Shown here: in pieces, positions 1 through 11,465 of the stretch | Layout of the letters: the number at the start of each line of letters is the position of its first letter | Position numbering within the stretch: position 1 is the stretch's first letter | Assembly (NCBI GenBank): GCA_009363875.1 | Contig: CM018695.1 | Span: 61,189,433-61,253,432, forward strand | Length of the DNA: 64,000 bases | Reading direction: 5' to 3' | Source: Mikania micrantha | Lineage: Eukaryota; Streptophyta; Magnoliopsida; Asterales; Asteraceae | Translations under genes and position numbers: made by a program | Notes under the pieces: generated by a model | What the model saw: only the letters and a program-made list of their open reading frames with translations | What the model was told of the DNA's origin: nothing | The model's database searches: none

Positions 1-1290
1 AAGTTAGAGATGACAATGAAGGTGATTAGAGATGGACCTTGGTGATGGAGATAAGTATGGTTAGCTATAATAGAAATCGGTATTTAATTTATTTATTAAA
101 TAGAATGGTATAATTGTCTTTTTCAAAAAATATAACATAAAAAGTTAATTGTCATCCAATCCAAGGACCAAATGTAATACATTTTTCAAACACTTCAGAC
201 CACCAATATAATTTATCAAAGTTAGATACCACTGTACAAAATCGACATATCGACAAGCGATATAATTAACTCATTTAGACATTCTACCAATTAAAAGACT
301 CTTTGCAAAATAGCCCTTTAGTCCAAATGAGTTTAAATAAAACTGTTGTAAATGACATATTTAACAGCTTGTAAACACTTAAATGTTGTAAATTAATTTT
401 GCAAAACCCATTTGATCACATGATATTCTTGATGCCATTACTTGCTTTTAACTTAATTTGTTTAATTTATTTTTCAAATAAAATATAACGTTATATTCTT
501 CTAGTTATTATTCCAAATTCTTCGTCTTAACTTGTATCCACATCTTTTTCTTTGTCCCATCTCTTTCTTCTACAATATGTCACACTCACGTTGTTTTCAA
601 GATGATTTGACACAAAATGTAGTAGACTATATCATTTTTCAATTTAAAAGTCAAATTCATATATATTCATACGTACAATAGAGTTAAACATGTTAGTTAA
701 AAATCAAAATTAAATCGATATAACCTAGAAGATATACTAGCTGCTTCAATCAACAATTACAACTCGACTAGATAACAAAATAATCACAAAATAAAATTTA
801 AAAGTGATCTCTTAATCGAATTAAACTCACCAGAATTCAGACTAAAAAAAGCTTCTATTAATTTAGAAACAATTACGTTAAGAAATACTCGAAATGATCA
901 AGAATTCTCAAAAGACTATAAGAGAAGTTAAGTGGATACAACTACACCGATGAAAGCCCTTTGATAAAAGAAAATATTTTGTAACACAAGGAATTGAAAA
1001 GCCTTTTATATTTATACATATGACTTCGAGATTGTCACAAATGTCCCCTAACTGCTATATGTCGGTACTCAGTCCAAACTCTATGACACCTCAGTTTTTA
1101 CCTGCTCCACTTTGGTGGTACACTTTGGTTACTAAAATATTAAATCATTTTCATAGTATTATTAGTTAGGTTTTTCGATAGCTACCACTTTAATTAAACA
1201 CATCTTTCAACAATTAAAAGTGTGTTTTTTATTTCCAAAATCATATATTTGAGTTAGAAAAATAACCATCCACATAAGCCTTTCATATGC
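1..1290. other. AT-rich upstream intergenic DNA
   Basis: No coding region, RNA gene or bounded mobile element could be supported here. The stretch is AT-rich and every frame is broken by stops. It lies upstream of the IDD gene and may include distal promoter sequence. Confidence 0.5.
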
Positions 1291-1292
1291 TG

Positions 1293-1402
1293 ATATGCGC
1301 ATTGTATTGGGTGATGTTATATATGCTCGAGATCATTTTAAGTATAATGCGTATATTATTCTTAAAATGAAGCAGTGTATAACATCACTCAAAAACGCAA
1401 TT
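1293..1402. repeat. Imperfect palindrome upstream of the IDD gene
   Basis: The arms GGTGATGTTATA and TATAACATCACT face each other. Inside them lies a second pair, TCATTTTAAG and CTTAAAATGA, so the whole ~110 bp can fold into one long hairpin. It sits about 620 bp upstream of the IDD start codon. It could be a relic of a miniature foldback transposon. No target duplication was identified. Confidence 0.5.
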
Positions 1403-1700
1403 ACGAGAGCCTCGTGCACCAAGTTTGTCGGATATTTTGAGCAAAGAGACGTGGTCAAATTGAGTCCATGAATGGCTACTCTACATGGAAACCGTGGAGG
1501 ATAAGGCTTACTCCATTCAATCTCTCTCTCACACACACATTCTGTGTGTGAGTAGGTGAGAGAGAAACACATATAGTATCCTTTCATGCAGCTATCATGT
1601 GTGTGTTTTTATCCCTACGATATATATGATTCATACAAAGGCAAAAAGACAGAAGAAAATGTCTCACAATTTACTTGACTCAAAACTCACACAAAAATCC

Positions 1701-1933
1701 ATGGAGTTTGCTCCTTTTTCTGGGATTTCTTCATGTTTGAACAACACTTGAGCTTCATATTCCATATTAATTATATGCATCTTTTTATCTTCATCTGTGT
1801 TTCTTACTTACAATTCTTTGATTTATAGCCTTAGTTTTTCAGAAAATGATAAAGAATGGTGTCTGGTTATGGGTTTCTTCATCTTTGTAGAACACTTCAT
1901 CTTCTTGGGTTCATGTTCATGGTTATTTATTAA
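1701..1933 (+). promoter_or_regulatory. IDD leader region with two short upstream ORFs
   Basis: Two short ATG-initiated frames precede the IDD start: 1701-1751 (16 codons plus TGA) and 1856-1933 (25 codons plus TAA). The second lies in a stretch that resembles the true start region at 2010-2040, sharing GATAAAGA and GTCTGGT.ATGGGTTT. A pyrimidine-rich run ending in CAG at about 1842 could be a 3' splice site of a leader intron. If transcription begins upstream of 1700 the short frames could dampen IDD translation. No start site was mapped, so this is inference. Confidence 0.35.
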
Positions 1934-2018
1934 TAAAAACCTCTTTTAATTTGTTGTTTGATCATCAGTTTAGTTTAATCTTTTGTTGTTTAATTTACTT
2001 ATTGAAGATTTGATAAAG

Positions 2019-3795
2019 ATGTTGTCTGGTGATGGGTTTTCATCACCACCTTCTTCCCTTGCCTCCTTCATCCACGATCCCATCCCAAACCCTAACCCTA
2101 ATCATAATTCTTCGGCTTCGGGCAAACGAAAGCGTAATCAGGCAGGTAATCCAGGTAACAAACAAACAAACAAACGTACCTGATATCTAATACTAAATCC
2201 TACTTGATCTTAAATGATTGTATTGATTTAGATTTGTGATGACATCCAATCCTTACAGATCCAGAAGCTGAGGTGATAGCCTTATCACCAACATCTCTAA
2301 TGGCAACCAATCGATTCGTATGCGAGATATGCAACAAGGGATTTCAAAGGGACCAGAATTTGCAGCTTCATAGAAGAGGGCATAACCTGCCATGGAAACT
2401 TAAGCAAAGAAACAAAAACGAAGTGGTTAAGAAGAAAGTTTACATATGTCCGGAGAAAACTTGTGTTCATCATGACCCATCTCGAGCTCTCGGAGATCTC
2501 ACCGGAGTTAAGAAGCATTTCAGCCGGAAACATGGCGAAAAGAAATGGAAGTGCGAAAAGTGTTCGAAGAAGTATGCGGTTCAATCGGATTGGAAAGCTC
2601 ATAGCAAGATTTGTGGTACTAGAGAATACAAATGTGATTGTGGAACACTCTTTTCACGGTATGTTAATATGTCAATATCTATTCTCACGTCACTAACAAT
2701 CTAATCTCACATGCTTTCAATCAAATTATTTGAAAACGAACAACCATTTGAATGTTTTATTGTAAAGATTGTTAGAATTTGATTCAAAAATAGGAGCAAT
2801 GTGTGAGATTAGAATTGATGGTGTATAATTTGCACCACATATGTTAATATGGCTATTAGAGTCATCAAGACCCTATCAGGTATGCTTGTTTGTTTGATAT
2901 ATTCAGTTTCGGTTTACATTTCTTTATTTTAATTCGAAACAGGAAAGATAGCTTCATAACACATAGAGCATTTTGTGATGCTCTAATGGAAGAAAATTCA
3001 AGAATTGCATCACGTCCAATAGTTCCAAACATTGGGAGTTTGGGCTTTCGAAATGACATGATGATGAACAATGGTGGTGGTGGTGGCGGCAGTGATAGGC
3101 CGATTCAAGGCGTGTTTGGTGGTGGCTTAGAGAGTAATCTTGATCTCAATGGAGGCAAATCAAGACTTCCAATTTGGTTAGACCAAAATGCCAACAATCA
3201 TCACCTAGACAACCCTAACAATTCGACATTTTTTGGTCCATCAAGCTCAAACTTCAACAATGGGGGAATGTTATCACCCGAGATGATGAATTGGTTGGGT
3301 AGATACAATGGACAACCACAAGGGCTAACTTTAAAGGAGGAAGAAGATGTAAGAAAAGAAATGCAACTAAACTCTATGTATAACCTTGGCGGTTCTTCTC
3401 AAAACACTATCATGTGTTCATCACTGCCAACGGTGGCGTCAGCACCAGCGCCACCGGTGGCTAACATGTCCGCCACCGCTCTTCTGCAGAAGGCGGCCCA
3501 AATGGGCTCAACAAGAAGCACAAACTGTACAATTCCTGGTGGACATGATATTGGATTCGGGCTCATGACTAGCCCGAGAAATAGTGATAGACTGATGACG
3601 ATGGCGGCACACACAGACGTGCCGCCACCAGGCAAAGGAACCAGCGGAAGCGGATTCGGCGAAGGTGATTTTACTAGGGACTTTTTGGGAGTTGCAAGAA
3701 ATGAAAGCGGTGTATCCTTTAACTTGCAACAAGAACTAAACAAGTTTGCTTCTTCAACAATGGGTTTTAATCAATTCGACCGAAATCACGAATAA
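2019..3795 (+). CDS. INDETERMINATE-domain (IDD) C2H2 zinc-finger transcription factor
   Basis: Nuclear DNA-binding transcription factor of the plant IDD family. Three exons join in frame: 2019-2154, 2259-2658 and 2943-3795. Introns are 2155-2258 and 2659-2942, both GT-AG, and the product is 462 residues. Visible features in order: basic nuclear signal KRKRN (36-40); zinc finger 1 (C67, C70, H83, H87); finger 2 (C109, C114, H132, H137); finger 3, C2HC (C144, C147, H160, C164); finger 4, C2HC (C171, C173, H186, C190). The last exon carries a glycine run and the two conserved family C-terminal motifs, MSATALLQKAAQMG and TRDFLG. The start at 2019 is chosen because the preceding frame has no ATG and the residues that follow match IDD N-termini. 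Known members act in root patterning, shoot gravitropism, flowering and gibberellin responses, often with GRAS proteins. Which member this is cannot be fixed here. It appears intact. Confidence 0.95.
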
Positions 3796-4532
3796 AACCA
3801 TCAGAAAATGTTTAAGAGCTCTGGAAACCAGCTTAGTGATGGTTTTAGCAACGAGTAATTGTATTTAACGACGTTTGCGAGCTTTTAGCGACTTTTGTTT
3901 TGATAATTTACTGTGGTAATGAATTTTGGTCACGATTTGCCATGGTTTGAAGTTTACAAGCTAGCTTGTGTCACATGCTAAAAATTCTATACACGTGAAA
4001 TCAAATAGAAACCTAAATATTTTAGGACCACGTACCTTGTCAAACCAAAGCAATTTCACGTGATTCGTTGTCGAGATTGTTTTGACAAAATTGGGACATC
4101 ATCAAACCAAAAGTTTGCAGTTCACATTGATTATCCTTCAGAACAGTCTCTCTATACCAACTGAAATATATATGGGTAAGGTTTGTCTTCATTTCACTCA
4201 GTCCCTACTTAAAAGTGAGAATACACTGAGTATGTTTGTAAATTTGTTTATTATCGTTTTTGGATGTCAAATTTAAATTTCGTTGATTTAAACCGAATTG
4301 AACGATATATGTTCATGAGATGTTTTCTAAGAACATCACTGGTTTAATGAAAGCACCAAGCTAGCCCTTCTTATTTCACTCTTTTGTTTTAATCAAGTTT
4401 TAATCAATATTTTACTTGTCAAACCCTAAATTATATATCTAAGGGTAGAGGGGCAGCAAACGGGTCCATCGTCTTGAAGTGGGTTGGGTGAGAACATCGC
4501 CACAAGTGACATGGGTTCGTTTAGTAGGTATT
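3796..4532. other. IDD 3' flank
   Basis: Presumed 3' untranslated region and downstream DNA of the IDD gene. AT-rich, with no convincing coding region. The stop codon TAA overlaps an AATAAA string, but no polyadenylation site could be placed with confidence. Confidence 0.4.
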
Positions 4533-4723
4533 AAACCAAATACCGATCACAATTCAAATAATTTAAATAATAATTCAAATATTAGAAATTAGTTAAATTA
4601 TTTGAATTGTGATTGGTATTTGGTTTAATTTAATAACAATAATTGACTATCTCAGCCTATTAACTAATTTCTAATATTTGAATTATTATTTAAATTATTT
4701 GAATTGTGATCGGTATTTGGTTT
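4533..4723. repeat. Perfect 64-bp inverted repeat with a third internal copy
   Basis: The left arm (4533-4596) and right arm (4660-4723) are reverse complements over 64 bases. The 63-bp spacer starts with a further copy of the outer part of the right arm (about 4595-4627, one T for C change). The structure is AT-rich and would form a long hairpin. It may be a foldback MITE or a recombination product. No coding content. Confidence 0.75.
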
Positions 4724-7107
4724 CATAGTAGGTTATTTACTAAATGAATTAAAGTAAAAGAGTCACCTCTAGCCAAAATAAATCACCTTTTGACAAATAT
4801 GTATATCGTGACTCGACTTTTAATTCCTGGCTCGGATGATAAAGATTACAAAGTACAAGAAATTAAAGAACCTTATGTCAAAGAAGATGATCCCATCCCA
4901 ATCTTAACTAGTGTGAGAAAAGAAAAGGATACATGATGGACCGTCAAGGAGGAATTAGCCTTTGTAAACGGTCGGATCCGCGCATCGGAAGCCCCGATAG
5001 TAGAGAATGAACAAAAATGTAAATCATTTTGGGAGCAAGTTCATCATTGTTTTTCAAGTTAGATGAGATGAAGTGATCACACCAACGGCCAAATTGACTC
5101 AAAGTGAAATTACTTGGATGCAAAGTGCTATAATTCAATTATATCTATTCAAATTAAATTTATTGATTCAACGTATCATACAATTAGATAGCAAATTTAT
5201 ACAACACACAAGGGATGCACCCATCCACCATATTGTGTTGAAATAGGTTTAGGCGATGTAACAAGTTTTAATTGAGCAGCGATGTGAGTTCAAATGGGAG
5301 TGCCGCCTCCATCACAAGGGTATACGTGATATCTTGATTGGGGCTTGACCAGTGTCTTGAAAATGTCACATAGACACCATGCAAAAGGTTTGATGGGAAC
5401 TTAATATATGTGAAATGAGGGTGCTTGATGAAGAATGATGTGGTGTTTTGTAATGATTTGGAAAAAGAAAGTACATATCTCTTCATGCTCGTGACTAGAG
5501 TCACCCGATACCGGTCACAGGGCTTGTGTAGTGGGGTGGAGGCATGACAGGGGATTTGAGGGCAGCCAGGGGTGAGTATCACGCCCTACTACACATGGCT
5601 TAATTAAAAAATACAGGCAGCATATATTTAATATATGTACTCTCTAATCAAATGATTTTGTCTTCAAATCTTGCATTGTACAATGAATGTTACTGTTACA
5701 AAATAGTAAAACTATAAACCCTAAAATATCAACTCAGACAGTTTGACCAATTTAGATTGGTTTGAGAGTGTTGTAAAATATTCAATAGATTTGATAATTG
5801 ACAAAAATCTGTAATGATATAGTTTGAGCAAAATTTTGCTTTCGAATTCCTGAGATTGATAGTAGACACTACTAAGTATATAATAGTTGGTGTATTACAC
5901 GCATTAATTAAATAAATTTTAAAATCAATTATTTTAAATAATATATCATATAATTTGTTAGAGATGTTTCGTAAAAATATGAAAATATGAATTATAAAGT
6001 AATCATATTATTTATTAAATTAAATAAAAGTATTAACATTTGATAAAAGAAAGATGATAAAAAATAAAATTTTGAAAATATCGTTCAAATATTTAATAGA
6101 AGTGAGATATGTAAACTAATTTTGAGGTGTTATATATAAGAACATAAAATAAATTTATAAAAACATTTATTTATTAGTATATGTAGATTATACGTGGTTC
6201 GTAAGCTAACGGGATACCCGTCACCAAGAGGAAACCATTTGAAGATATTTAATACCTACCAATTGATCAAAGTTAATATTATTTTTTAAAATTATATTGT
6301 TTAAAATACTAAAAATAAGCAATTATTTAGAAAGATAAAGGATCTTGTGAATTGTCAGAGGGGGTCGAAAACAAAAGAGAGTGAAACAAAGGAAGTGTTT
6401 GGATTTGCATGTCTTTTATAGAAAGCATTTTATGGTTATGCATGTACAACTGTTGCTGTTTTATGTACTGTTTCGTCTGTGAACATCAACTAACCCCATT
6501 CAAACTTTTTTTTCTTTTTTACCCCTTGCAGTTTTTTCCCAATTACTCTACTTTTATTTATTTATTTTTATATTCATATGTGTTATTTAGGTTGTTACAT
6601 TCTTCCACAACTATTTGCAGTGACGGATCTTGAACATTTTGATAGTTGAATCAGAAATATATGAGAACCACAATGCTTGTTAATTTTTTGAAGCTAGCGA
6701 GATGACGAAACCAATACCTAAAACAAAAATAATCTTTCGGTCGAAAAATGTTTACTCATTATGTGCCATGTAAGTTTCACATGCATTACATTTTATTTCT
6801 TTTTGCCTTGCACCATTCAATCAAAAAATTAAGGTTTGTCTTGCTAAAATGATTAAATCAAATCAAGCTTAAACTATAGCTCAAGCCTCATGCTTATATG
6901 AAAGCTAATGATAAGTGAACTTGAGCTAAGCTTCATGTACTTTATACATTAAGCTTTATTAGGTCCACGAGTATAATTGAGTTATTTATTTTTATACAAG
7001 TTTTTACTAATATATTCAATATATAATACTTATTATTATATCTAAACTTACGAAAAAAATTAAACAAATTATGCGAAACATTATAATCAAGTATATATAA
7101 TTAACAA
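4724..7107. other. AT-rich intergenic stretch
   Basis: No gene or bounded mobile element could be supported. A minus-strand frame at 5268-5582 (104 codons) has no recognisable domain. The stretch 4930-5000 is more GC-rich than its surroundings and may be a transposon scrap. Confidence 0.4.
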
Positions 7108-7162
7108 ATTAAATAATAATAATAATAATAATAATATTAGTATATATATATATATATATATA
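7108..7162. repeat. AAT / TA microsatellite
   Basis: A run of AAT trinucleotides (about 7110-7136) passes directly into a TA dinucleotide run (about 7139-7162). This is a compound simple repeat in AT-rich DNA, likely length-polymorphic. Confidence 0.9.
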
Positions 7163-7830
7163 TAATAATAATTAACTAACAATAAGAGATTCTAGTGAGA
7201 GTTTTGTTATTAGAGCTCTAAAGAAGTCAAGCTCACGCTCAAACTTTCTTAAGTTAAAAAATTGCACTCATGCTTCTTTTGGCTCGTTTACACCCTTAAA
7301 TGTATCATATACAAAACCGATATAAAAAACTACAAAAACTGCATAGATTGGAAGAGAGAATGTGAGGCAGTTAAAGCTGATGCATCAATTTTAATCAGCA
7401 GGAAAAAATTGTTTCTAAAAAATAGGACGCTAAAGATTTATAGCACAATATGAATGTTTGTCATATAATAAAACAAAACCAAACAATTATTAAAAGAAAT
7501 AATAATAAAGCACAATAAATTTATTCATCTTATGTGTTCATCTCCATGTTGCGGTGAATAAAGCAATAGTTTAACTTTGTTACTAAAGCGGCGTAAAAAA
7601 CACAATATAAAAACTGCCACTTATTTTCAAGTCTGTCAATTATTATTTGTTTTTTTTAACATCAAACGTTTGGTCACTCAGAAATCAAATGAGGATCACT
7701 CTTTCATCCGAAAAACAAACACAGGAGGAAACCTAGGAAAACTCTTTGTCTCAAGCCACAAGAAGCTTCCATTAACAGAAGTAAATTGCTGATTAGACAA
7801 AGATGCTTGCATAGATGGGCATTGATATTG
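7163..7830. other. AT-rich intergenic stretch
   Basis: Short frames only, with no recognisable product. Nothing further was identified before the foldback element that follows. Confidence 0.4.
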
Positions 7831-8240
7831 ATATATATATATAGAGAGAGAGGATCAAATGTTAACTATCCCTTATAGCGTTAACCCGTTAACCTTGGCG
7901 AAAAATGCCCGAATCTTTGAAAAATTTTTTTCATGGCCTTTATTATACATAAATAGGAGGGGTTTCTTTTTTGTGTTTTTGCTAATTGATCACCGTTTAG
8001 AATTTAAATCAAGTGTAAGTTTGCGTTACACTGCTTACATCAGATAGTGTAACTCAAACTTACAATTGTTTTAAATTCTAAACGGTGATGAATTAGCAAA
8101 AACACAAAAAAGAAACCCCCCTATTTATGTATAATAATGGTCATGAAAAAAAAAATTCAAAGATTCGGGCATTTGTTGCCAAGGTTAACGGGTTAACGCT
8201 ATAAGGGAGTGTTAACATTTGATCCTCTCCCTATATATAT
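7831..8240. mobile_element. Long-arm foldback MITE
   Basis: Two arms of about 185 bp are near-perfect reverse complements: left from GAGAGAGGATCAAATG (~7845) to CACCGTTTAGAATTTAAA (~8008), right back to CATTTGATCCTCTC (~8228). A short loop lies near 8010-8060. Both outer edges run into TATATATA, which could hide a target duplication. There is no transposase; the frame at 7859-8047 simply reads one arm. Non-autonomous DNA transposon; superfamily not assigned. Confidence 0.85.
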
Positions 8241-8893
8241 CCAAAATCATTGTTTGATTTGCCAGTTTGTTTCTTACTGTTTTTTGGTGATATATATATT
8301 TGATAAGAGTAATTCTAGGCTTCCACATCATTAATTGCTTTGTACCACGCATAGTACAAAAGATTAGCACTTGTCTTTTGGTAACCTGTGTCATTCAGGA
8401 AAGCATATCGTCTTGCTCTCATCAACGGGATCAACGGCATACAGCGGGGTTTATGTTAGTGTTGTCGTTAAAGTCGTCAGTTAGCTCGTTTATTTTTTAC
8501 GTAACTGGTGATGTGAAGATAGGGTCATCCCCAAGAATCCCTAAGAATTTCAATGCATGAAGTGAGTAAAAAAGAATGGATCCTCTTTAAACATGGGAGT
8601 AATTGTTGCGTTTTTCTAAATAAATTAAGGAAAACAGGAAACACCTCTAATCTATATCTATGTATACTATATAATAAATAACAGGTTTTTGTTGGACACA
8701 CAAAAATTTTTTCCACCTATTTTATATTAAATGTTGTATACTATCTTTTATTACATTTTGACACCCCCCCCCCCCTCTCTCTTACCAAATAAACACCAAG
8801 GGTTTTTTCAAACTTGGCACATGAATTAATTCTTTAATCTTTTATAAAACCTCCATAAAAATATGATGCTATGCTATCTAAACTAAATAATGT
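8241..8893. other. Intergenic stretch with a C homopolymer
   Basis: No supported gene. It contains a 12-base C run (8764-8775) followed by CT repeats. The string beginning TCTATATCTATG at about 8651 resembles a Helitron 5' end, but no matching 3' end was found nearby. Confidence 0.4.
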
Positions 8894-8910
8894 TAACACT
8901 TATTTATTTA

Positions 8911-9199
8911 TTTTTTTTGAACGGTAGTTAAACTGTCTCGTCGTGCTACCTTCAGTTCTCCTGGCGATTGATAGCTAAGATCGATTCCTCGATCTCCGAC
9001 CTGAGACACGTGTGCCCCCAAATGCGCGGGAACCGGATGGAATCCGTAAACCCTCGCCCCCCATTAGGTTCGAATCTGGGATTAAAGCCCTGATTCGTTC
9101 CTTCACCTAGATATCCATTAAATTGCTCTCAACAAGGTTTGAACCCATGACCTCCACATTGGAAGGGTGAGCCTTTACCAGTTGAGGCAATTCTCCGGA
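8911..9199 (-). mobile_element. tRNA-derived SINE
   Basis: Read on the minus strand, the element starts with a tRNA-like pol III promoter: box A TTGCCTCAACTGG at 9190-9178 and box B GGGTTCAAACC at 9146-9136, about 31 bp apart. It ends in an oligo(A) tract at 8918-8911. It is flanked by perfect 17-bp target site duplications (TAACACTTATTTATTTA) at 8894-8910 and 9200-9216. Length about 290 bp, with no coding capacity. Mobilisation would depend on a LINE reverse transcriptase. The intact duplications and promoter boxes suggest a fairly recent insertion. Confidence 0.93.
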
Positions 9200-9216
9200 T
9201 AACACTTATTTATTTA

Positions 9217-10319
9217 ACTAATAGATTTTAATGATCTAGTGTATAAAATATCAGAACCCTCCCTCCTGATTATACACAACAAAAAAGTTGAAAAGGCATA
9301 AGATGCAAAAGCAAAAGCCCAATACTCAACTTAGAAATGAGTTTAGCTTCGAATGCAAGCCCAAAACACAACTTAGCATTGTAATCTGCGAGCATTTCTT
9401 ACATTCTTTTGTTGGAAGAATTAACACGTAAACTCATATATTTTCCTAAATATGTAATTTCGTATATTTCTCTATTTACAACCATAATTATATATATATT
9501 CAAGGTAAAATTTAAATTACATATATTCCTTTTTTTTATAATTCGGCTTCTTTAAATAAGGGACATATGTAATTTGAAAGGTTAAGAACGATGTTATATA
9601 TAATTTATTTTTTGAATCGGATGTGTGTATATATATAATTTATAAAGTTTTATAGAGAGATATATGCGTTTTTCATTTTTAAAATTTTTTTATATAACAA
9701 TAATATATATGTTATAATGATAAAAACGTTTGTTTTTATGGTTTAGTTTTTTAATAAAAAAAAAATAATGTTTTTTTGTAAAAGACATAAACATTTAAAA
9801 ATTATGAAAACTGCATAAAAAGTCTATAAAAGTAGTAACAAGTAAATTATCTTTTCAGAGTTTCTTTACAATTTGATTTTAATCAAAATTATACATCTAA
9901 TAACTTTCCTACATTATTTAAATAAATTTCATTTATACAATAACCTAACATATACACACACAGATAATATATACATATATATTGATATTAATGTAATAAA
10001 AATAATAATACTAAGTTTCATAATTCATAGTATTTTATATGTATATTATTTATTTGTGAAAAAAGACATGTCATTTTATTTTTCTTATTTTCTGTCCAAC
10101 TAAATAATAGGACCCATATTACTGTTTTAAACTTCACCACATCATCAAAAGACCCATGGCGTCATCAAATCTGCAAGTAAGTTTGCCCTTTCTTTCCCAT
10201 TTGGTCAACCAAAACTCGCAATTTAAAACGAGTATGACGGTTTTAATGTGGCTTTGTTACTAGCAATGGTTATGACATGAGGGTTGTGGTTGAATCATGA
10301 GTTGATATTAAGTGTTTCT
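9217..10319. other. Very AT-rich intergenic stretch
   Basis: Nothing coding was recognised. Numerous TATA and A/T runs occur, and the minor frames have no domain. Confidence 0.4.
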
Positions 10320-10920
10320 ACCTGTGTTTGATATACATGAATGAATGAGAGAATACAATTACTTATTACATTGAAATGAAAAAAAAAAAAACATGTTTGA
10401 TAGCTACGTAGAAATGTAATGAACTATTATATTAAGAATGTGATTTCTTCTATTCTAACAATTTTCATTCCTTAGGAAATGGTTTTTTTTCATTCCCCAC
10501 CCATTTCCCAGCCCGACCCGTCACTTGAACCACGACTCGATCCATGAACCCAAGTTCCAACCATGACCCCGAATCACGACCAAACCCATAGCATGAACCA
10601 TGTTCTGACCCATAATTCGACTCGTGACCCGAACCATGACTAGTGCTTTGAACTATACTTTGAATCATAACTAGACCCATAAACTGAAACAAGACCCAAC
10701 CCTTGTTCGAACCATGATCTGACGTTTGTTCAAACAATCACTCAACCCTCAACCTAAACCATGACCGACTCTCAGCTGCAACCATGACCCAACCCATGTC
10801 ATTAATGATAAAGTGACATGCCTTTAAATTATATTTATTTCATTTCATTTCACCGACCATTCTATTCTTTCACCCATTCAATTTGTTACCCATTTCATTC
10901 ACTCATACCAAACATACCCA
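10320..10920. mobile_element. MITE-like element carrying a degenerate minisatellite
   Basis: The left end (TGTTTGATATACATGAATGA at ~10325) and the reverse complement of the right end (TGTTTGGTATGAGTGAATGA at ~10914) form imperfect terminal inverted repeats. ATTCCATT-like tracts lie inside both. There is no transposase. The core is filled by the ACCATGACCCGA-type repeat described separately. No clean target duplication was found, so the boundaries are approximate. Confidence 0.55.
10500..10795. repeat. Degenerate ~12-bp minisatellite
   Basis: Variants of ACCATGACCCGA and its relatives (CCATGACC, CCGAATCACG, CCATGAACC) recur over about 300 bp with irregular spacing. The minus frame at 10465-10737 is open only because the repeat lacks stops on that strand. 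It is low complexity and not considered a gene. Confidence 0.6.
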
Positions 10921-11136
10921 TAATATTTTTGGTATTTCTTGTTTCCTAATTTTTTTTAATTTAAAATCTATCAATTAAACTGACTTCTAATTTGTTGACA
11001 TCTAGCTTGCGAACCATTGGTGTTATATTTGTGCAAACTATTTAATTGAAACCGTAATATTTCAATCTTAGAGAACAGAAGTAATTTTCTTTGAACATAT
11101 CAAAATGACTATGGGTGTAATTCATTTTTAATTAAA

Positions 11137-11168
11137 CTAGTTTTATTTGCCCCACGCGTTGCGTCGGG
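11137..11168 (-). mobile_element. Helitron 3' terminus
   Basis: On the minus strand a GC-rich stem-loop (arms at 11168-11161 and 11157-11150, 7 of 8 pairs) is followed by an A-rich spacer and CTAG at 11140-11137, then T. This is the canonical Helitron 3' end. The body would extend rightwards and appears to be cut by LTR element A at 11311. The matching 5' end was not identified. Confidence 0.65.
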
Positions 11169-11465
11169 TTATCATAGTACACTATCAAGAATGAGTATTA
11201 TATATCATTTGCAAAAGCATAAGTTAAATAATAAATAAAATCACTTATCTTGAATTTTATACAATTTTTTATAAAAACATAAAATCATACAAAATCTCAC
11301 AAATATGTTATAAAATGTAACACCCCAAATTTTTATGCAAGTTAGTTGAACTTACGAATGGGTATAGGATAATTAACTTGTAGGAAAGAGATAAAAAATA
11401 AACCGAATGAAAGACCATGAAATTGAGTACTTGAAAGTACCCAAAGTTCATGAAGCCAGAGTACA

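Noticed and set aside
1333..1587. 84-codon minus-strand frame
   Set aside because: It overlaps the palindrome and a CT/CA simple repeat, and no domain is recognisable.
5268..5582. 104-codon minus-strand frame
   Set aside because: No recognisable motif, no splice partners and no repeat relationship found. It may be a transposon scrap but could not be supported as a gene.
8400..8520. Possible rRNA-like string near GTCGTCAGTTAGCTCG
   Set aside because: The resemblance to the small-subunit rRNA GTCGTCAGCTCGTG segment covers only about 15 bases and the flanks do not match.
10465..10737. 90-codon minus-strand frame rich in Gly/Ser/His
   Set aside because: Explained by the degenerate 12-bp minisatellite; composition only.
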